DNA from: an uncultured Aquimarina sp.
GTDB taxonomy: Bacteria; Bacteroidota; Bacteroidia; Flavobacteriales; Flavobacteriaceae
DNA: 64,000 nucleotides
Direction: 5' to 3'
Assembly (NCBI GenBank): GCA_947498455.1
Contig: CANMKK010000020.1
Location: forward strand, 1-64,000
Shown here: one piece after another, positions 36,811-46,095 of the stretch
Numbering within the stretch: position 1 is the stretch's first letter
Layout of the letters: every line of letters starts with the position of its first letter
The notes under the pieces: model-generated
Databases searched by the model: none
What the model was told of the DNA's origin: nothing
Seen by the model: only the letters and a program-made list of their open reading frames with translations
Program-made: the position numbers and the translations under genes

Positions 36811-37329
36811 ATGTCAGTAAAAATTAGATTACAGAGACACGGTAAAAAAGGAAAACCTTTTTATTGGATCGTTGCAGCAGATGCCAGATCAAAGAGAGAT
36901 GGTAAATTTTTAGAAAAAATCGGTACGTATAACCCAAATACCAATCCAGCTAGTATTGACTTAAATGTTGATGGAGCTGTAAAGTGGTTACAAAATGGGG
37001 CACAACCTACGGATACTGCTAGAGCTATTTTGTCTTACAAAGGAGCGATGCTTAAAAATCATCTTGCAGGTGGTGTAAGAAAAGGAGCTTTGACAGAAGA
37101 ACAAGCTGAAGAAAAATTTAATGCTTGGTTAGCTGAAAAAGAAGGTTCGGTTACTGCTAAGAAAGATTCTCTTGCGAAAGCAGAAGCTGATGCTAGACAA
37201 AAGGCATTAGAAGCGGAAAAAGAAGTTAATGCTAAGCGTGAGGCTGAAGCTGCCGAAGCTGAGGCTGCTGCAAAAGCAGAAGCTACTGCTGCAGAAGTAA
37301 CGGAAGAAGCTAGCAACGAAGAAGAGTAG
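36811..37329 (+). CDS. rpsP: 30S ribosomal protein S16 with long Ala/Glu-rich tail
   Basis: A 172-residue protein. The first 80 residues are S16 ([43 protein letters not shown]). The rest is a Lys/Ala/Glu-rich tail ([19 protein letters not shown]), giving about twice the length of the E. coli protein. Such tails are known in Bacteroidota S16. It leads a three-gene unit with rimM (19-base gap) and the tRNA methyltransferase gene. Confidence 0.96.
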   Translation: MSVKIRLQRHGKKGKPFYWIVAADARSKRDGKFLEKIGTYNPNTNPASIDLNVDGAVKWLQNGAQPTDTARAILSYKGAMLKNHLAGGVRKGALTEEQAEEKFNAWLAEKEGSVTAKKDSLAKAEADARQKALEAEKEVNAKREAEAAEAEAAAKAEATAAEVTEEASNEEE

Positions 37330-37348
37330 TTGTATTATAAACGAAACG

Positions 37349-37873
37349 ATGAAGAAAGAAGACTGCTTCTATCTAGGTAAAATCGTAAGTAAATTTAGCT
37401 TTAAAGGAGAGGTGTTGATAAAACTCGATACCGATGAACCCGAAAGTTATGTAAAAATGGAATCAGTTTTTGTTGACTATAACAAAAATATGGTTCCATT
37501 TTTTATTGAAAAATCTTCTTTGCACAAAAGCGATTTACTAAGAGTTAAATTTGAGGATGTGGATTCGGAAGAGGACGCAGATGATTTAATGAAAGCTGAA
37601 ATTTACCTTCCTTTACATTTATTACCTAAGCTTGATGGTAATAAATTTTATTTCCACGAGGTAATAGGTTATAAGATTATAGATATTTCATTTGGAGAAG
37701 TTGGTGTTATCGTACATATTAATGATAGTACTGCCCAAGCTCTTTTTGAGATTGATAGAGATGGAAAGGAGATTCTGATACCTATGAATGATGAATTTAT
37801 AGATAAAGTAGACAGGGAGACGAAAACAGTTTACGTAAATACTCCTGACGGATTAATAGATCTTTATCTGTAA
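37349..37873 (+). CDS. rimM: Ribosome maturation factor RimM
   Basis: A 174-residue protein with the RimM N-terminal domain (YLGKIVSKFSFKGEVLIKLDTDEPE) and the PRC-barrel region (KFYFHEVIGYKI). It binds S19 and helps form the 30S head. It lies between rpsP and trmN6-like genes; rpsP-rimM linkage is common in bacteria. Confidence 0.94.
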   Translation: MKKEDCFYLGKIVSKFSFKGEVLIKLDTDEPESYVKMESVFVDYNKNMVPFFIEKSSLHKSDLLRVKFEDVDSEEDADDLMKAEIYLPLHLLPKLDGNKFYFHEVIGYKIIDISFGEVGVIVHINDSTAQALFEIDRDGKEILIPMNDEFIDKVDRETKTVYVNTPDGLIDLYL

Positions 37874-37881
37874 GTGTAATA

Positions 37882-38595
37882 ATGACTAAGCCTTTTCGAT
37901 TTAAGGAATTTACGGTGCATCAGGATCGATGTGCGATGAAAATAGGAACCGATGGAGTTTTATTAGGTTCTTGGATACCCATACCTGATGATGTTAATTC
38001 TATTTTAGATATAGGTACAGGAACTGGTGTTATTGCATTGATAGCAGCTCAGCGCTCCTGTGCAGAGATAATAGATGCAATAGAGATTGATGACAATGCC
38101 TACGAACAGGCAGTAGAAAATTTTGAAGCTTCTAATTGGGGAGATAGATTGTTCTGTTATCATGCTTCCTTTCAGGAATTCTTTCAGGAAATCGATGATA
38201 CGTATGATCTATTAGTTAGTAATCCGCCTTTTTTTACTGAAAACTATAAAACAACTGATAATAGTAGAGATATTGCCAGATTCGAAGATGCACTGCCTTT
38301 TGATCATTTGTTTATAGGTGCTTCTCGATTACTTTCTGAAAAAGGAAAGTTTGGAATGGTTATGCCTTATAAAGAGGAAGATAGTGTAGTTGATATAGCC
38401 CAAAAGGTTGGATTGTTTCCTCATATGATTACTAGAGTTAGAGGAAATATGTCTTCCGACATTGTAAGAAGTTTATTATTATTTGGGTTTGATAAAGTGG
38501 ATTGCAAGGAAGAAGAGTTGATTATAGAACGATCCAGACATGAATACACTGAAGAGTATATAGAATTGACTAAAGATTTTTATTTAAAAATGTAA
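37882..38595 (+). CDS. trmN6: tRNA1(Val) (adenine(37)-N6)-methyltransferase
   Basis: A 237-residue class I methyltransferase. The opening FRFKEFTVHQDRCAMKIGTDGVLLGSW is the TrmN6/YfiC signature, the SAM motif is ILDIGTGTGVIALI, and SNPPFF is the N6-adenine catalytic motif. It modifies A37 of valine tRNA in E. coli. Eight bases separate it from rimM. Confidence 0.9.
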   Translation: MTKPFRFKEFTVHQDRCAMKIGTDGVLLGSWIPIPDDVNSILDIGTGTGVIALIAAQRSCAEIIDAIEIDDNAYEQAVENFEASNWGDRLFCYHASFQEFFQEIDDTYDLLVSNPPFFTENYKTTDNSRDIARFEDALPFDHLFIGASRLLSEKGKFGMVMPYKEEDSVVDIAQKVGLFPHMITRVRGNMSSDIVRSLLLFGFDKVDCKEEELIIERSRHEYTEEYIELTKDFYLKM

Positions 38596-38627
38596 ATGTT
38601 TTTTTAAAACTACATTATAAATAGAAA

Positions 38628-38658
38628 GAAAAAGGAGAAATATAAAATCCTCCTTTTA
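38628..38658. terminator. Hairpin between convergent genes
   Basis: AAAAGGAG (38630-38637) pairs with CTCCTTT (38650-38657) around a twelve-base loop, with A's and T's on both sides. It could serve the rpsP operon and the PepSY-like gene, which converge here. Confidence 0.5.
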
Positions 38659-38728
38659 ACATTCAATCAAGCAAAGAAATTTATTTATACATAAAATATA
38701 AAGGCAAACTTCTTTAAGTTTTGGAAAT

Positions 38729-39043
38729 CTATTCTTTTTTAGAAACCCAATTTCCTTCTGCGTCACAAAAAACTTCTAATGTTTCGCCGTTTTCTTTTGT
38801 TAATTCTAATTTGAACTCCGATGCATCTTCTTTAGCAGAAGCTTTACTAATTGTAGCTCCTTGATGGTCTTTGGCAACAGCATCAAGTACAGGTTGTGGC
38901 AAATTTTCAATAGCTAATTCAATATATTTTTCTTGAATAGCGATCTCTATATTTTCATCACTAGTGGTCTCTAGGGCATTTGCATTTATGTTTCCTAGTA
39001 AAAGGCTAAAAGTAATTACGGTTAATACAAATAAATTTTTCAT
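38729..39043 (-). CDS. Small exported PepSY-like protein
   Basis: A 104-residue protein. A signal peptide (MKNLFVLTVITFSLLLGNINANA) precedes a single domain with LPQPVLDAVAKDHQGATISKA and the closing EVFCDAEGNWVSKKE, like the PepSY-like (beta-lactamase-inhibitor-like) repeats of Bacteroidota. These bind other proteins or metals in the periplasm. No partner gene is nearby. Confidence 0.75.
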   Translation of the reverse strand: MKNLFVLTVITFSLLLGNINANALETTSDENIEIAIQEKYIELAIENLPQPVLDAVAKDHQGATISKASAKEDASEFKLELTKENGETLEVFCDAEGNWVSKKE

Positions 39044-39538
39044 TTCGTTTTAAGTTTTAATTATTCTTTATGTTTTATATGAAAGGAATAATTGTGCCAT
39101 TAGGGATGTTTTTTGGGCACGGGTGTTATGTTGTTGAATATCAGTTTTTTATATAAAAATATAATTGGTGTTAAGTTATTCTAAAATGTGTGGAATATAA
39201 ATATGAATTGCGGATTTGATACACAGAATTGTAAGAGATTTTAAGATTAAATATTGATATAATACGATTTTCGGATAAGAGTGTCGTTTACAGAATTACA
39301 GCAATTTTTCGATGGATTGATGAAGAAAATATAGTAGAACAAGAATACGATTATTTGTGCGAAATTTTTATTTGTAGACTGTATAAAGCTTTGATTAACG
39401 AATGTGTATAACCTTCGGTTTTTTTAATGTATATTATGACAGTTAAAAAATATAGCTTGCTTTTTGCTAAATTATTTAATTTTGGTTAATGTTCTCTCAG
39501 CAACATTTTTTTTAAATTAAAAATTAAAATAGAAACTA
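39044..39538. other. Intergenic region upstream of the acyl-CoA dehydrogenase gene
   Basis: No gene seen. A good promoter lies at its right end (39457-39484). The rest is A/T-rich without long repeats. Confidence 0.5.
39457..39484 (+). promoter_or_regulatory. Predicted promoter of the glutaryl-CoA dehydrogenase gene
   Basis: TTG (39457-39459), 17 bases, then TAATTTTG (39477-39484) form a good Bacteroidota -33/-7 pair 55 bases before the start codon. Confidence 0.6.
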
Positions 39539-40717
39539 ATGAAACCTGATCTATTCGAAGCACCAGATTATTATAATGTAGATGATTTATTAACCGAAGA
39601 ACATAAGCTTGTTCGAGATGCAGCCCGGAGTTGGGTAAAACGTGAAGTATCCCCAATTATAGAGGAATATGCTCAGCGTGCGGCGTTTCCGAATCAGATT
39701 ATTGGTGGGTTGGCAGAGATTGGAGCTTTTGGCCCTTATATTCCTGAACAATATGGTGGAGCCGGATTAGATCAAATTAGTTATGGGTTAATCATGCAGG
39801 AAATCGAGAGGGGAGATTCTGGTGTTCGTTCTACTGCATCGGTGCAGTCTTCATTAGTGATGTACCCTATCTGGAAGTATGGGAATGAAGATCAAAGAAA
39901 TACATATCTCCCTAAATTAGCATCAGGAGAGTTTATGGGATGTTTTGGGCTTACAGAGCCTGATCATGGCTCAAATCCAGGAGGAATGACTACTAATTAT
40001 AAGGATAAAGGAGATCATTATCTGCTTAATGGAGCGAAACTATGGATATCGAATGCTCCTTTTGCGGATATTGCTGTTGTTTGGGCTAAGAACGAAGAAG
40101 GAAGGATTCACGGGCTTATCGTAGAACGAGGGATGGAAGGGTTTTCTACCCCAGAAACCCATAATAAATGGTCACTTAGAGCTTCAGCAACCGGAGAACT
40201 TATTTTTGATAATGTAAAAGTGCCTAAGAAAAACCTATTAGAAGGTAAGAGTGGATTGGGTGCACCTCTAGGATGTCTGGATTCTGCACGTTATGGAATT
40301 GCTTGGGGGGCAATTGGAGCAGCCATGGATTGTTATGATACAGCATTGAGATATGCAAAAGAACGTATACAATTTGATAAACCAATTGCAGGAACACAAT
40401 TACAACAAAAGAAGTTATCAGAGATGATTACAGAGATAACTAAGGCTCAGTTATTAGCTTGGAGGTTAGGAGTGTTAAGAGAAGAAGGGAAAGCAACTTC
40501 TGCTCAGATATCTATGGCAAAACGTAATAATGTGGATATGGCTATAAAAATAGCCAGAGAGGCAAGACAAATCCTTGGTGGAATGGGAATAACAGGAGAG
40601 TATAGTATTATGAGGCATATGATGAATCTAGAAAGTGTAATTACCTATGAAGGTACGCATGATATACACCTATTGATTACCGGAATGGATATTACCGGGA
40701 TTTCGGCTTTTAAATAA
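39539..40717 (+). CDS. Glutaryl-CoA dehydrogenase-like acyl-CoA dehydrogenase
   Basis: A 392-residue acyl-CoA dehydrogenase. The FAD/substrate motif CFGLTEPDHGSNPGG (about 140-150), ARYGIAWGAIGAAMDCY, and the C-terminal catalytic YEGTHDIHLLI with Glu at 371 match the glutaryl-CoA dehydrogenase branch, whose closing GISAF is also seen. It converts glutaryl-CoA to crotonyl-CoA in lysine and tryptophan degradation. Monocistronic by position. Confidence 0.88.
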   Translation: MKPDLFEAPDYYNVDDLLTEEHKLVRDAARSWVKREVSPIIEEYAQRAAFPNQIIGGLAEIGAFGPYIPEQYGGAGLDQISYGLIMQEIERGDSGVRSTASVQSSLVMYPIWKYGNEDQRNTYLPKLASGEFMGCFGLTEPDHGSNPGGMTTNYKDKGDHYLLNGAKLWISNAPFADIAVVWAKNEEGRIHGLIVERGMEGFSTPETHNKWSLRASATGELIFDNVKVPKKNLLEGKSGLGAPLGCLDSARYGIAWGAIGAAMDCYDTALRYAKERIQFDKPIAGTQLQQKKLSEMITEITKAQLLAWRLGVLREEGKATSAQISMAKRNNVDMAIKIAREARQILGGMGITGEYSIMRHMMNLESVITYEGTHDIHLLITGMDITGISAFK

Positions 40718-41048
40718 GCGTTTTATATAGATAGTGAAAGTGTAACTATAACCCTGTCTCAGAGTTATAATTACACTTCCCTTCAGCTTGGTTATATTGT
40801 TTAATCCACAAACGGGGTTAATTTTCCTAAGCTTTCTTCGGTATTTTTTTTAAAAAATATCTCTCGTAGCTATATGGGAAGCTTTTTGTAGGTAGTTGGT
40901 TACTACTTTTTGATAATATATTTTATGAATGAATAATTTCCTGTGTTGGGTGAATAGTCTCTGTTTTCTCTCTCACATTTCTTATAAAAGAGCTATATAA
41001 TCCCGAAGTATTTCTAAATGAATTGAGGTTATTTCTTAATTTTGCATC
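40718..41048. other. Intergenic region with a hairpin and a promoter element
   Basis: AAGTGTAACTATAAC pairs with GTTATAATTACACTT (one mismatch, 40738-40777) soon after the dehydrogenase stop, but no T-run follows, so terminator function is uncertain. TAATTTTG at 41037-41044 is a -7 element only five bases before the start of the flavoprotein gene, implying an almost leaderless transcript. Confidence 0.5.
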
Positions 41049-42260
41049 ATGAAATATGACTTTATTATAATTGGTGGAGGAGCCGCAGGATTTTTTACAG
41101 CACTGAATGTTGCTGAAAGTAACCCAAAACTAAAAATAGCAATTCTAGAAAGAGGAAAAGAAGTGTTATCCAAAGTTCGTATTTCTGGCGGAGGACGCTG
41201 TAATGTAACTCATGCAGAGTTTATTCCTAAGGAGTTAAGCAAAAATTATCCCAGAGGAAAAAAAGAATTGATAGGACCTTTTCATACGTTTATGACAGGT
41301 GATATAATGGAGTGGTTTGACTCCAGGGGAGTTGCACTGAAAATCGAAGATGATGGGAGGGTTTTTCCAGTTTCTGATTCATCACAAACTATTATTGATT
41401 GTTTTTTATCCGAAGCTAAACGATTGCATATTCAGGTGCTTACAAATCATGCGGTGAAGGATTTTTATACAAAAGAAGGAGAATGGGAGATTGTAACGAA
41501 TCAAGGCGATTTTCAGACTAAAAAAATAATGATAGCTACAGGTAGTAATCCCAAAATTTGGGATAAGTTAGCAGTTATGGAACATAAGGTGATAGATGCA
41601 GTTCCATCTCTGTTTACTTTTAATATAAAAGATGCTAGAATAAAAGACCTTCCTGGAGTAGCTACAAGTGCTTCTGTACGGGTGAAGAATTCCAAGCTAT
41701 CAAGTGAAGGGCCGTTACTAATAACGCATTGGGGTATGAGTGGTCCTGCAATTCTTAAGCTATCAGCATGGGGAGCTATAGAATTAAACTCGTATCAATA
41801 CGATTTTGCAATTATTGTAAACTGGTTACAGTATTACTCTCAGGAGGAGGTTATTAATGAATTAAAAGAATTAAAAGAGAGAACTCCAAAACAACAAGTA
41901 TCTAAGTATGCCCAATTTCAATTACCTAAAAGGTTGTGGCAAAGTTTAGTTGTGGCTTCTGGAATAGAAAGTACCAAACGATGGGCTGATGTCAATAAGA
42001 CAGAGTTTTTGGCATTAGGAGAGCAGTTAACTAAAGGTGTTTTCAGAGTCAAAGGGAAAAGCACATTCAAAGAAGAATTTGTTACTGCCGGAGGGGTTGA
42101 CCTGAAAGAGGTGAGTTTTAAAACTTTCGAAAGTAAAAAGTATAAGAACTTGTATTTTGCTGGAGAAGTTTTGAACATTGACGCAATTACAGGAGGGTTT
42201 AATTTTCAGAATGCCTGGACGGGTGCTTTTATTGCGGCGCAGGCAATAGTTTCGGAGTAA
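41049..42260 (+). CDS. HI0933/YhiN-family flavoprotein (BaiN-like)
   Basis: A 403-residue NAD(P)/FAD-dependent oxidoreductase. The FAD motif is IIIGGGAAGFFTA, then the family signature KVRISGGGRCNVTHA, and a C-terminal YFAGEVLNIDAITGGFNFQNAWTGA. The family includes BaiN and many uncharacterised proteins. Substrate unknown. Its last base is the first base of the next gene's start codon, so translation is coupled. Confidence 0.9.
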   Translation: MKYDFIIIGGGAAGFFTALNVAESNPKLKIAILERGKEVLSKVRISGGGRCNVTHAEFIPKELSKNYPRGKKELIGPFHTFMTGDIMEWFDSRGVALKIEDDGRVFPVSDSSQTIIDCFLSEAKRLHIQVLTNHAVKDFYTKEGEWEIVTNQGDFQTKKIMIATGSNPKIWDKLAVMEHKVIDAVPSLFTFNIKDARIKDLPGVATSASVRVKNSKLSSEGPLLITHWGMSGPAILKLSAWGAIELNSYQYDFAIIVNWLQYYSQEEVINELKELKERTPKQQVSKYAQFQLPKRLWQSLVVASGIESTKRWADVNKTEFLALGEQLTKGVFRVKGKSTFKEEFVTAGGVDLKEVSFKTFESKKYKNLYFAGEVLNIDAITGGFNFQNAWTGAFIAAQAIVSE

Positions 42261-42811
42261 TGAATACATATATAGCATTATTAAGAGGAATCAATGTAAG
42301 TGGTCAGAAAAAGATCATTATGGAAGACCTTAGAGAACTATTCTCAGAGATAGGCTTTACTTCTGTTAAGACATATATTCAGAGCGGTAATATTATTTTT
42401 AGGAGTAATGATCAATCTCTTTCGGTTCTTGAAGAAAGAATAAAAGAAGGAATCTTATTACGTTTTGGTTTTGACGTATCGGTTTTGGTAATAACTCCAG
42501 CATATTTACAATCCATCTATGATAACAACCCGTTTAATGATTTCTTAAAAAAAGAAGTTGTTGCAGAAAAGAAAATGTATTTCACCTTTCTATCACGTGT
42601 ACCAGATCAACAAATTCTTGCTAATTTGTCGATTAAAGTATCAGGTAACGAAGAATGCATAGTATCTGATCAGGACAAAGTAGTGTACTTTTATGCTGCA
42701 AACGGATATGGCAAAACAAAATTGAATAATAATTTTTTCGAAAAAAGACTGAATTGCAAGGCAACTACCAGAAACTTAAATACAATTCGAAAAATATTGG
42801 CTTTGCTCTAA
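42260..42811 (+). CDS. DUF1697 family protein
   Basis: A 183-residue protein matching DUF1697: MNTYIALLRGINVSGQKKIIM, then TSVKTYIQSGNIIF and a C-terminal TTRNLNTIRKI. Function unknown. Coupled by a one-base overlap to the flavoprotein gene. Confidence 0.88.
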   Translation: MNTYIALLRGINVSGQKKIIMEDLRELFSEIGFTSVKTYIQSGNIIFRSNDQSLSVLEERIKEGILLRFGFDVSVLVITPAYLQSIYDNNPFNDFLKKEVVAEKKMYFTFLSRVPDQQILANLSIKVSGNEECIVSDQDKVVYFYAANGYGKTKLNNNFFEKRLNCKATTRNLNTIRKILALL

Positions 42812-42857
42812 TACGAGATTCGATGATTAAAGTTATGATGATATTTTCTCTGCTTTA

Positions 42858-43415
42858 TTAATCTCTTAAAAAACCTTTCCAGGAAATTTCAATTGCTTGA
42901 TTAATGTGTTTGTCTAATAATTTAACCTTTTCATTTTCATGAATTTTTACAAGAGAAACTACATTACCAAAAAATAGCTCTTCCATTACCATCGCATTAT
43001 ATGCTTTGAATATTTTTTCACGTATTCCAGTTTTAAAATATTCCTCTATTTCTCCATAATACTGTCTGGCTTTATCCTTTAGAGATTGTGGAATCTCGGG
43101 AGATCTGGCTATTTGTTCAGAAAAAACAAAAGCAAGAGGATTATTTACAAAATAATGAAATAAGTTAAGCCACATTATAGAGAATTTCTTTTTTAGATCA
43201 TCTTCAGGAACATTACGCATCACAACTGTACCAAAATCTTGAGTAAGCATAAGATATAGTTCAGTAATTATCTCTTCTTTGTTTTTGAAATGATGATATA
43301 CGGTTCCATTGGCTACACCAGATTCTTTAATGATTTGTGAAAGAGAGGTTGCCTGAATACCCTGTTTTGTAATTAATTCTAAAGTAGTTTGTAAAACTAT
43401 TGATTTTTTGTTCAT
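42858..43415 (-). CDS. TetR/AcrR family regulator
   Basis: A 185-residue protein with the N-terminal helix-turn-helix of TetR regulators (IKESGVANGTVYHHFKNKEEII). The ligand domain is not recognisable. It is 24 bases downstream of the tspO gene on the same strand and probably regulates that unit. Confidence 0.9.
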   Translation of the reverse strand: MNKKSIVLQTTLELITKQGIQATSLSQIIKESGVANGTVYHHFKNKEEIITELYLMLTQDFGTVVMRNVPEDDLKKKFSIMWLNLFHYFVNNPLAFVFSEQIARSPEIPQSLKDKARQYYGEIEEYFKTGIREKIFKAYNAMVMEELFFGNVVSLVKIHENEKVKLLDKHINQAIEISWKGFLRD

Positions 43416-43439
43416 AAATTTTTTTTCCTGATTGTTGGT

Positions 43440-43913
43440 TTAGTTAAGTTGCCATATACCAAAATTCAATGCAGCTGCAAAAGCAACCCACACGACATAG
43501 GGGATAAGTAGGTAAAAAGCAGTAGGGTTAACAACTTTAAACCATTTGATTGTAAATAATAATAGGATAAATAGGGCTAATATATCCAAAAGTGCAATCA
43601 AAGGATCGCGCATTCCAAAGAAAAAAATGGACCACGCAGCATTGAGTAAAAGTTGAAACCCAAAATGATATAACGCAGTTTTTACCCATTTATGATAAAA
43701 ACCTTTACTCCAAACAATTCCTGCGGAAATTCCCATCATTATATATAATATAATCCAGACAGGTGCAAAAACCCAATTTGGAGGTGTAAATGATGGTTTT
43801 TCTATAGTCACATACCAAGTATCAATAGATGTTTGAGTTGCAATACTACTCAAAAAGCCTATTAATAAGCATGCTAATACAGCTATACTAATTCGCAGTA
43901 ATTTTATTTTCAT
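43440..43913 (-). CDS. tspO: TspO/MBR family membrane protein
   Basis: A 157-residue protein with five predicted membrane helices. TspO signatures are seen: WYVTIEKPSFTPPNWVFAPVWIILYIMMG and the late VWVAFAAALNFGIWQLN. Homologs bind porphyrins and take part in stress responses. Upstream of a TetR gene in the same unit. Confidence 0.92.
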   Translation of the reverse strand: MKIKLLRISIAVLACLLIGFLSSIATQTSIDTWYVTIEKPSFTPPNWVFAPVWIILYIMMGISAGIVWSKGFYHKWVKTALYHFGFQLLLNAAWSIFFFGMRDPLIALLDILALFILLLFTIKWFKVVNPTAFYLLIPYVVWVAFAAALNFGIWQLN

Positions 43914-43985
43914 TAGGGTTAGTTAGTGAAATACTAAAATAGCAATTTATTTTTATTAGGTTACTTATAAAAGTCTATAAGAACT

Positions 43986-43993
43986 TATCTTTG
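43986..43993 (+). promoter_or_regulatory. Predicted -7 element of the mevalonate genes
   Basis: TATCTTTG fits TAnnTTTG, 19 bases before the mvaD start codon. No -33 element was convincing. Confidence 0.5.
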
Positions 43994-44011
43994 CCCAAAT
44001 TATTTTGAGGT

Positions 44012-45097
44012 ATGGGTACGAATCTTCAGTTTATTTCTAAAATATATTCAATATTACCTGATAGTGGAACTATTTCCTGTGTATCACCAAGTAATATAGC
44101 ATTAGTAAAGTATTGGGGAAAACGTCCTGTACAACTGCCGGAAAACCCATCTATAAGTTTTACACTTAATACGTGTACTACGAAAACAATGTTAAAGTAT
44201 AAAAAATTAAATCAAGAATCTCACGATTTTAATTTTCAATTACTTTTTGAAGGAAAACCAAAGCCAAACTTTAGACCAAAAATCCAAAGTTTTTTTGAAA
44301 GAATTGTAGCGTATATGCCATTTCTAAAGCAATACGAATTTACGATAGAAACAAGTAATACCTTTCCGCATAGTAGTGGTATAGCTTCTTCGGCCAGTGG
44401 TATGAGTGCTTTAGCTTATTGTTTGGTACAATTAGAAAAAAAGATAAATCCCGAAATGTCTAATGAGCAGGTGATTCAGAAAACTTCTTTTTTGTCTAGA
44501 TTAGGTTCTGGGAGCGCGTGTAGAAGTATTGAGGGGCCACTAACGGTATGGGGTGGGCATAAAGATATAGAGGGAAGTACTAATGAATATGCGATTAAGT
44601 TTCCATATCAGATTCACGAAGTATTTAATAAATATCAGGATACTATTTTATTAGTTGATAAAGGAGAAAAACAGGTGAGTAGTTCTGTTGGTCATGATTT
44701 AATGCACGGACATCCTTTTGCAATCAAAAGATTTGAACAAGCGAATGAAAATATAGCTAAGCTTAAGACTATTTTAATATCTGGAGATATAGATGCTTTT
44801 ATTGAGGTAGTAGAAAGTGAAGCTTTGACATTACACGCAATGATGATGACCTCGCTCCCGTATTTTATTCTAATGAAACCCAATACGCTATCCATCATTA
44901 ACAAAGTATGGGAATATCGAAAAGAAACAGGTTCTAAGCTTTGTTTTACACTTGATGCCGGAGCTAATGTGCATCTTCTCTATCCTGATTCGGAAAAAGA
45001 ATTGGTAAAAGATTTCATTACTAGAGAGTTAGTTGTGTATTGTCAGAAAGGGCAGTATATTTGTGATGAAATAGGATTAGGTGCTAAATTGTTGTAA
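44012..45097 (+). CDS. mvaD: Diphosphomevalonate decarboxylase
   Basis: A 361-residue GHMP-family enzyme. The signature SNIALVKYWGKRPVQLPENPS is followed by the phosphate loop SSGIASSASGMSALAY and the late LDAGANVHLLY. It makes isopentenyl diphosphate, the last step of the mevalonate pathway. First gene of a three-gene isoprenoid unit. Confidence 0.94.
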   Translation: MGTNLQFISKIYSILPDSGTISCVSPSNIALVKYWGKRPVQLPENPSISFTLNTCTTKTMLKYKKLNQESHDFNFQLLFEGKPKPNFRPKIQSFFERIVAYMPFLKQYEFTIETSNTFPHSSGIASSASGMSALAYCLVQLEKKINPEMSNEQVIQKTSFLSRLGSGSACRSIEGPLTVWGGHKDIEGSTNEYAIKFPYQIHEVFNKYQDTILLVDKGEKQVSSSVGHDLMHGHPFAIKRFEQANENIAKLKTILISGDIDAFIEVVESEALTLHAMMMTSLPYFILMKPNTLSIINKVWEYRKETGSKLCFTLDAGANVHLLYPDSEKELVKDFITRELVVYCQKGQYICDEIGLGAKLL

Positions 45098-45145
45098 CTT
45101 TATCCTAGAGGGTAAGACAAACTAGTTAAATAAGTAAATAAACTA

Positions 45146-46081
45146 ATGAAGGGACCGCTATTTTATTCTAAAATACTTCTGTTTGGAGAATATGGTATTA
45201 TTAAAGATTCTAAGGGATTATCGATACCTTATAATTTTTATAAAGGAGCTTTAAAAGTATCAGATCATCCAAATGAAGAGGCTATAAAGTCTAACAAAAG
45301 CTTGGGTGATTTCGTGAGTTATTTAAAAAGAATTCAGGGTAAAAATGTTGTAGAATTTGATCTTGATAGATTGCAAGAAGATATTGCTTCCGGAATGTAT
45401 TTTGACAGTAGTATTCCTCAGGGTTATGGAGTAGGGAGTAGTGGAGCACTTGTTGCTGCTATTTATGATAAGTATGCTCAAAACAAAATAACAATTTTAG
45501 AGAACCTTACTAGAGATAAATTACTGAAACTTAAAGAAATATTTGGACTTATGGAATCTTTCTTTCATGGAAGTAGCTCGGGTCTGGATCCTTTAAATAG
45601 TTATTTAAGTTTGCCTATTTTGATCAATTCCAAGGATAATATAGAACCCGCCGGAATTCCATCACAAAGTGTTGACAATAAGAAAGGCGCTGTGTTTTTG
45701 TTAGATAGCGGAATTGTAGGAGAAACGGCTCCTATGGTTAGTATTTTTATGGAAAAAATGAAACAAGAAGGTTTTCGAAATATGCTAAAGAATCAATTCG
45801 TTAAGCATACTGACGCCTGTGTTGAGGATTTTCTTAAAGGAGATATAAAATCATTGTTTTCTAATATCAAACAGTTATCAAATGTTGTTTTAGATAATTT
45901 TAAACCAATGATTCCGAGACAATTTCATGCTTTATGGAAAAAAGGTATAGAAACTAATGATTATTACCTTAAACTTTGTGGCTCCGGAGGAGGAGGGTAT
46001 ATACTAGGATTTACTCAGAATTTTGATAAAGCACAATCTGCATTAAAAGATTATAAGCTAGAAATAGTATATAATTTTTAA
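45146..46081 (+). CDS. Mevalonate kinase-like GHMP kinase
   Basis: A 311-residue GHMP kinase. SKILLFGEYGIIKDSKGLSIPY opens the protein, SSIPQGYGVGSSGALVAAIYD is the ATP loop, and LCGSGGGGYILGF closes it. Position between mvaD and a prenyltransferase supports mevalonate kinase rather than phosphomevalonate kinase, but I cannot separate the two from sequence alone. 48 bases after mvaD. Confidence 0.85.
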   Translation: MKGPLFYSKILLFGEYGIIKDSKGLSIPYNFYKGALKVSDHPNEEAIKSNKSLGDFVSYLKRIQGKNVVEFDLDRLQEDIASGMYFDSSIPQGYGVGSSGALVAAIYDKYAQNKITILENLTRDKLLKLKEIFGLMESFFHGSSSGLDPLNSYLSLPILINSKDNIEPAGIPSQSVDNKKGAVFLLDSGIVGETAPMVSIFMEKMKQEGFRNMLKNQFVKHTDACVEDFLKGDIKSLFSNIKQLSNVVLDNFKPMIPRQFHALWKKGIETNDYYLKLCGSGGGGYILGFTQNFDKAQSALKDYKLEIVYNF

Positions 46082-46095
46082 TAAGCATTACTAGC

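Noticed and set aside
37059-37316. Antisense frame over the S16 tail
   Set aside because: Ala/Ser-rich mirror of the Ala/Glu-rich tail of rpsP.
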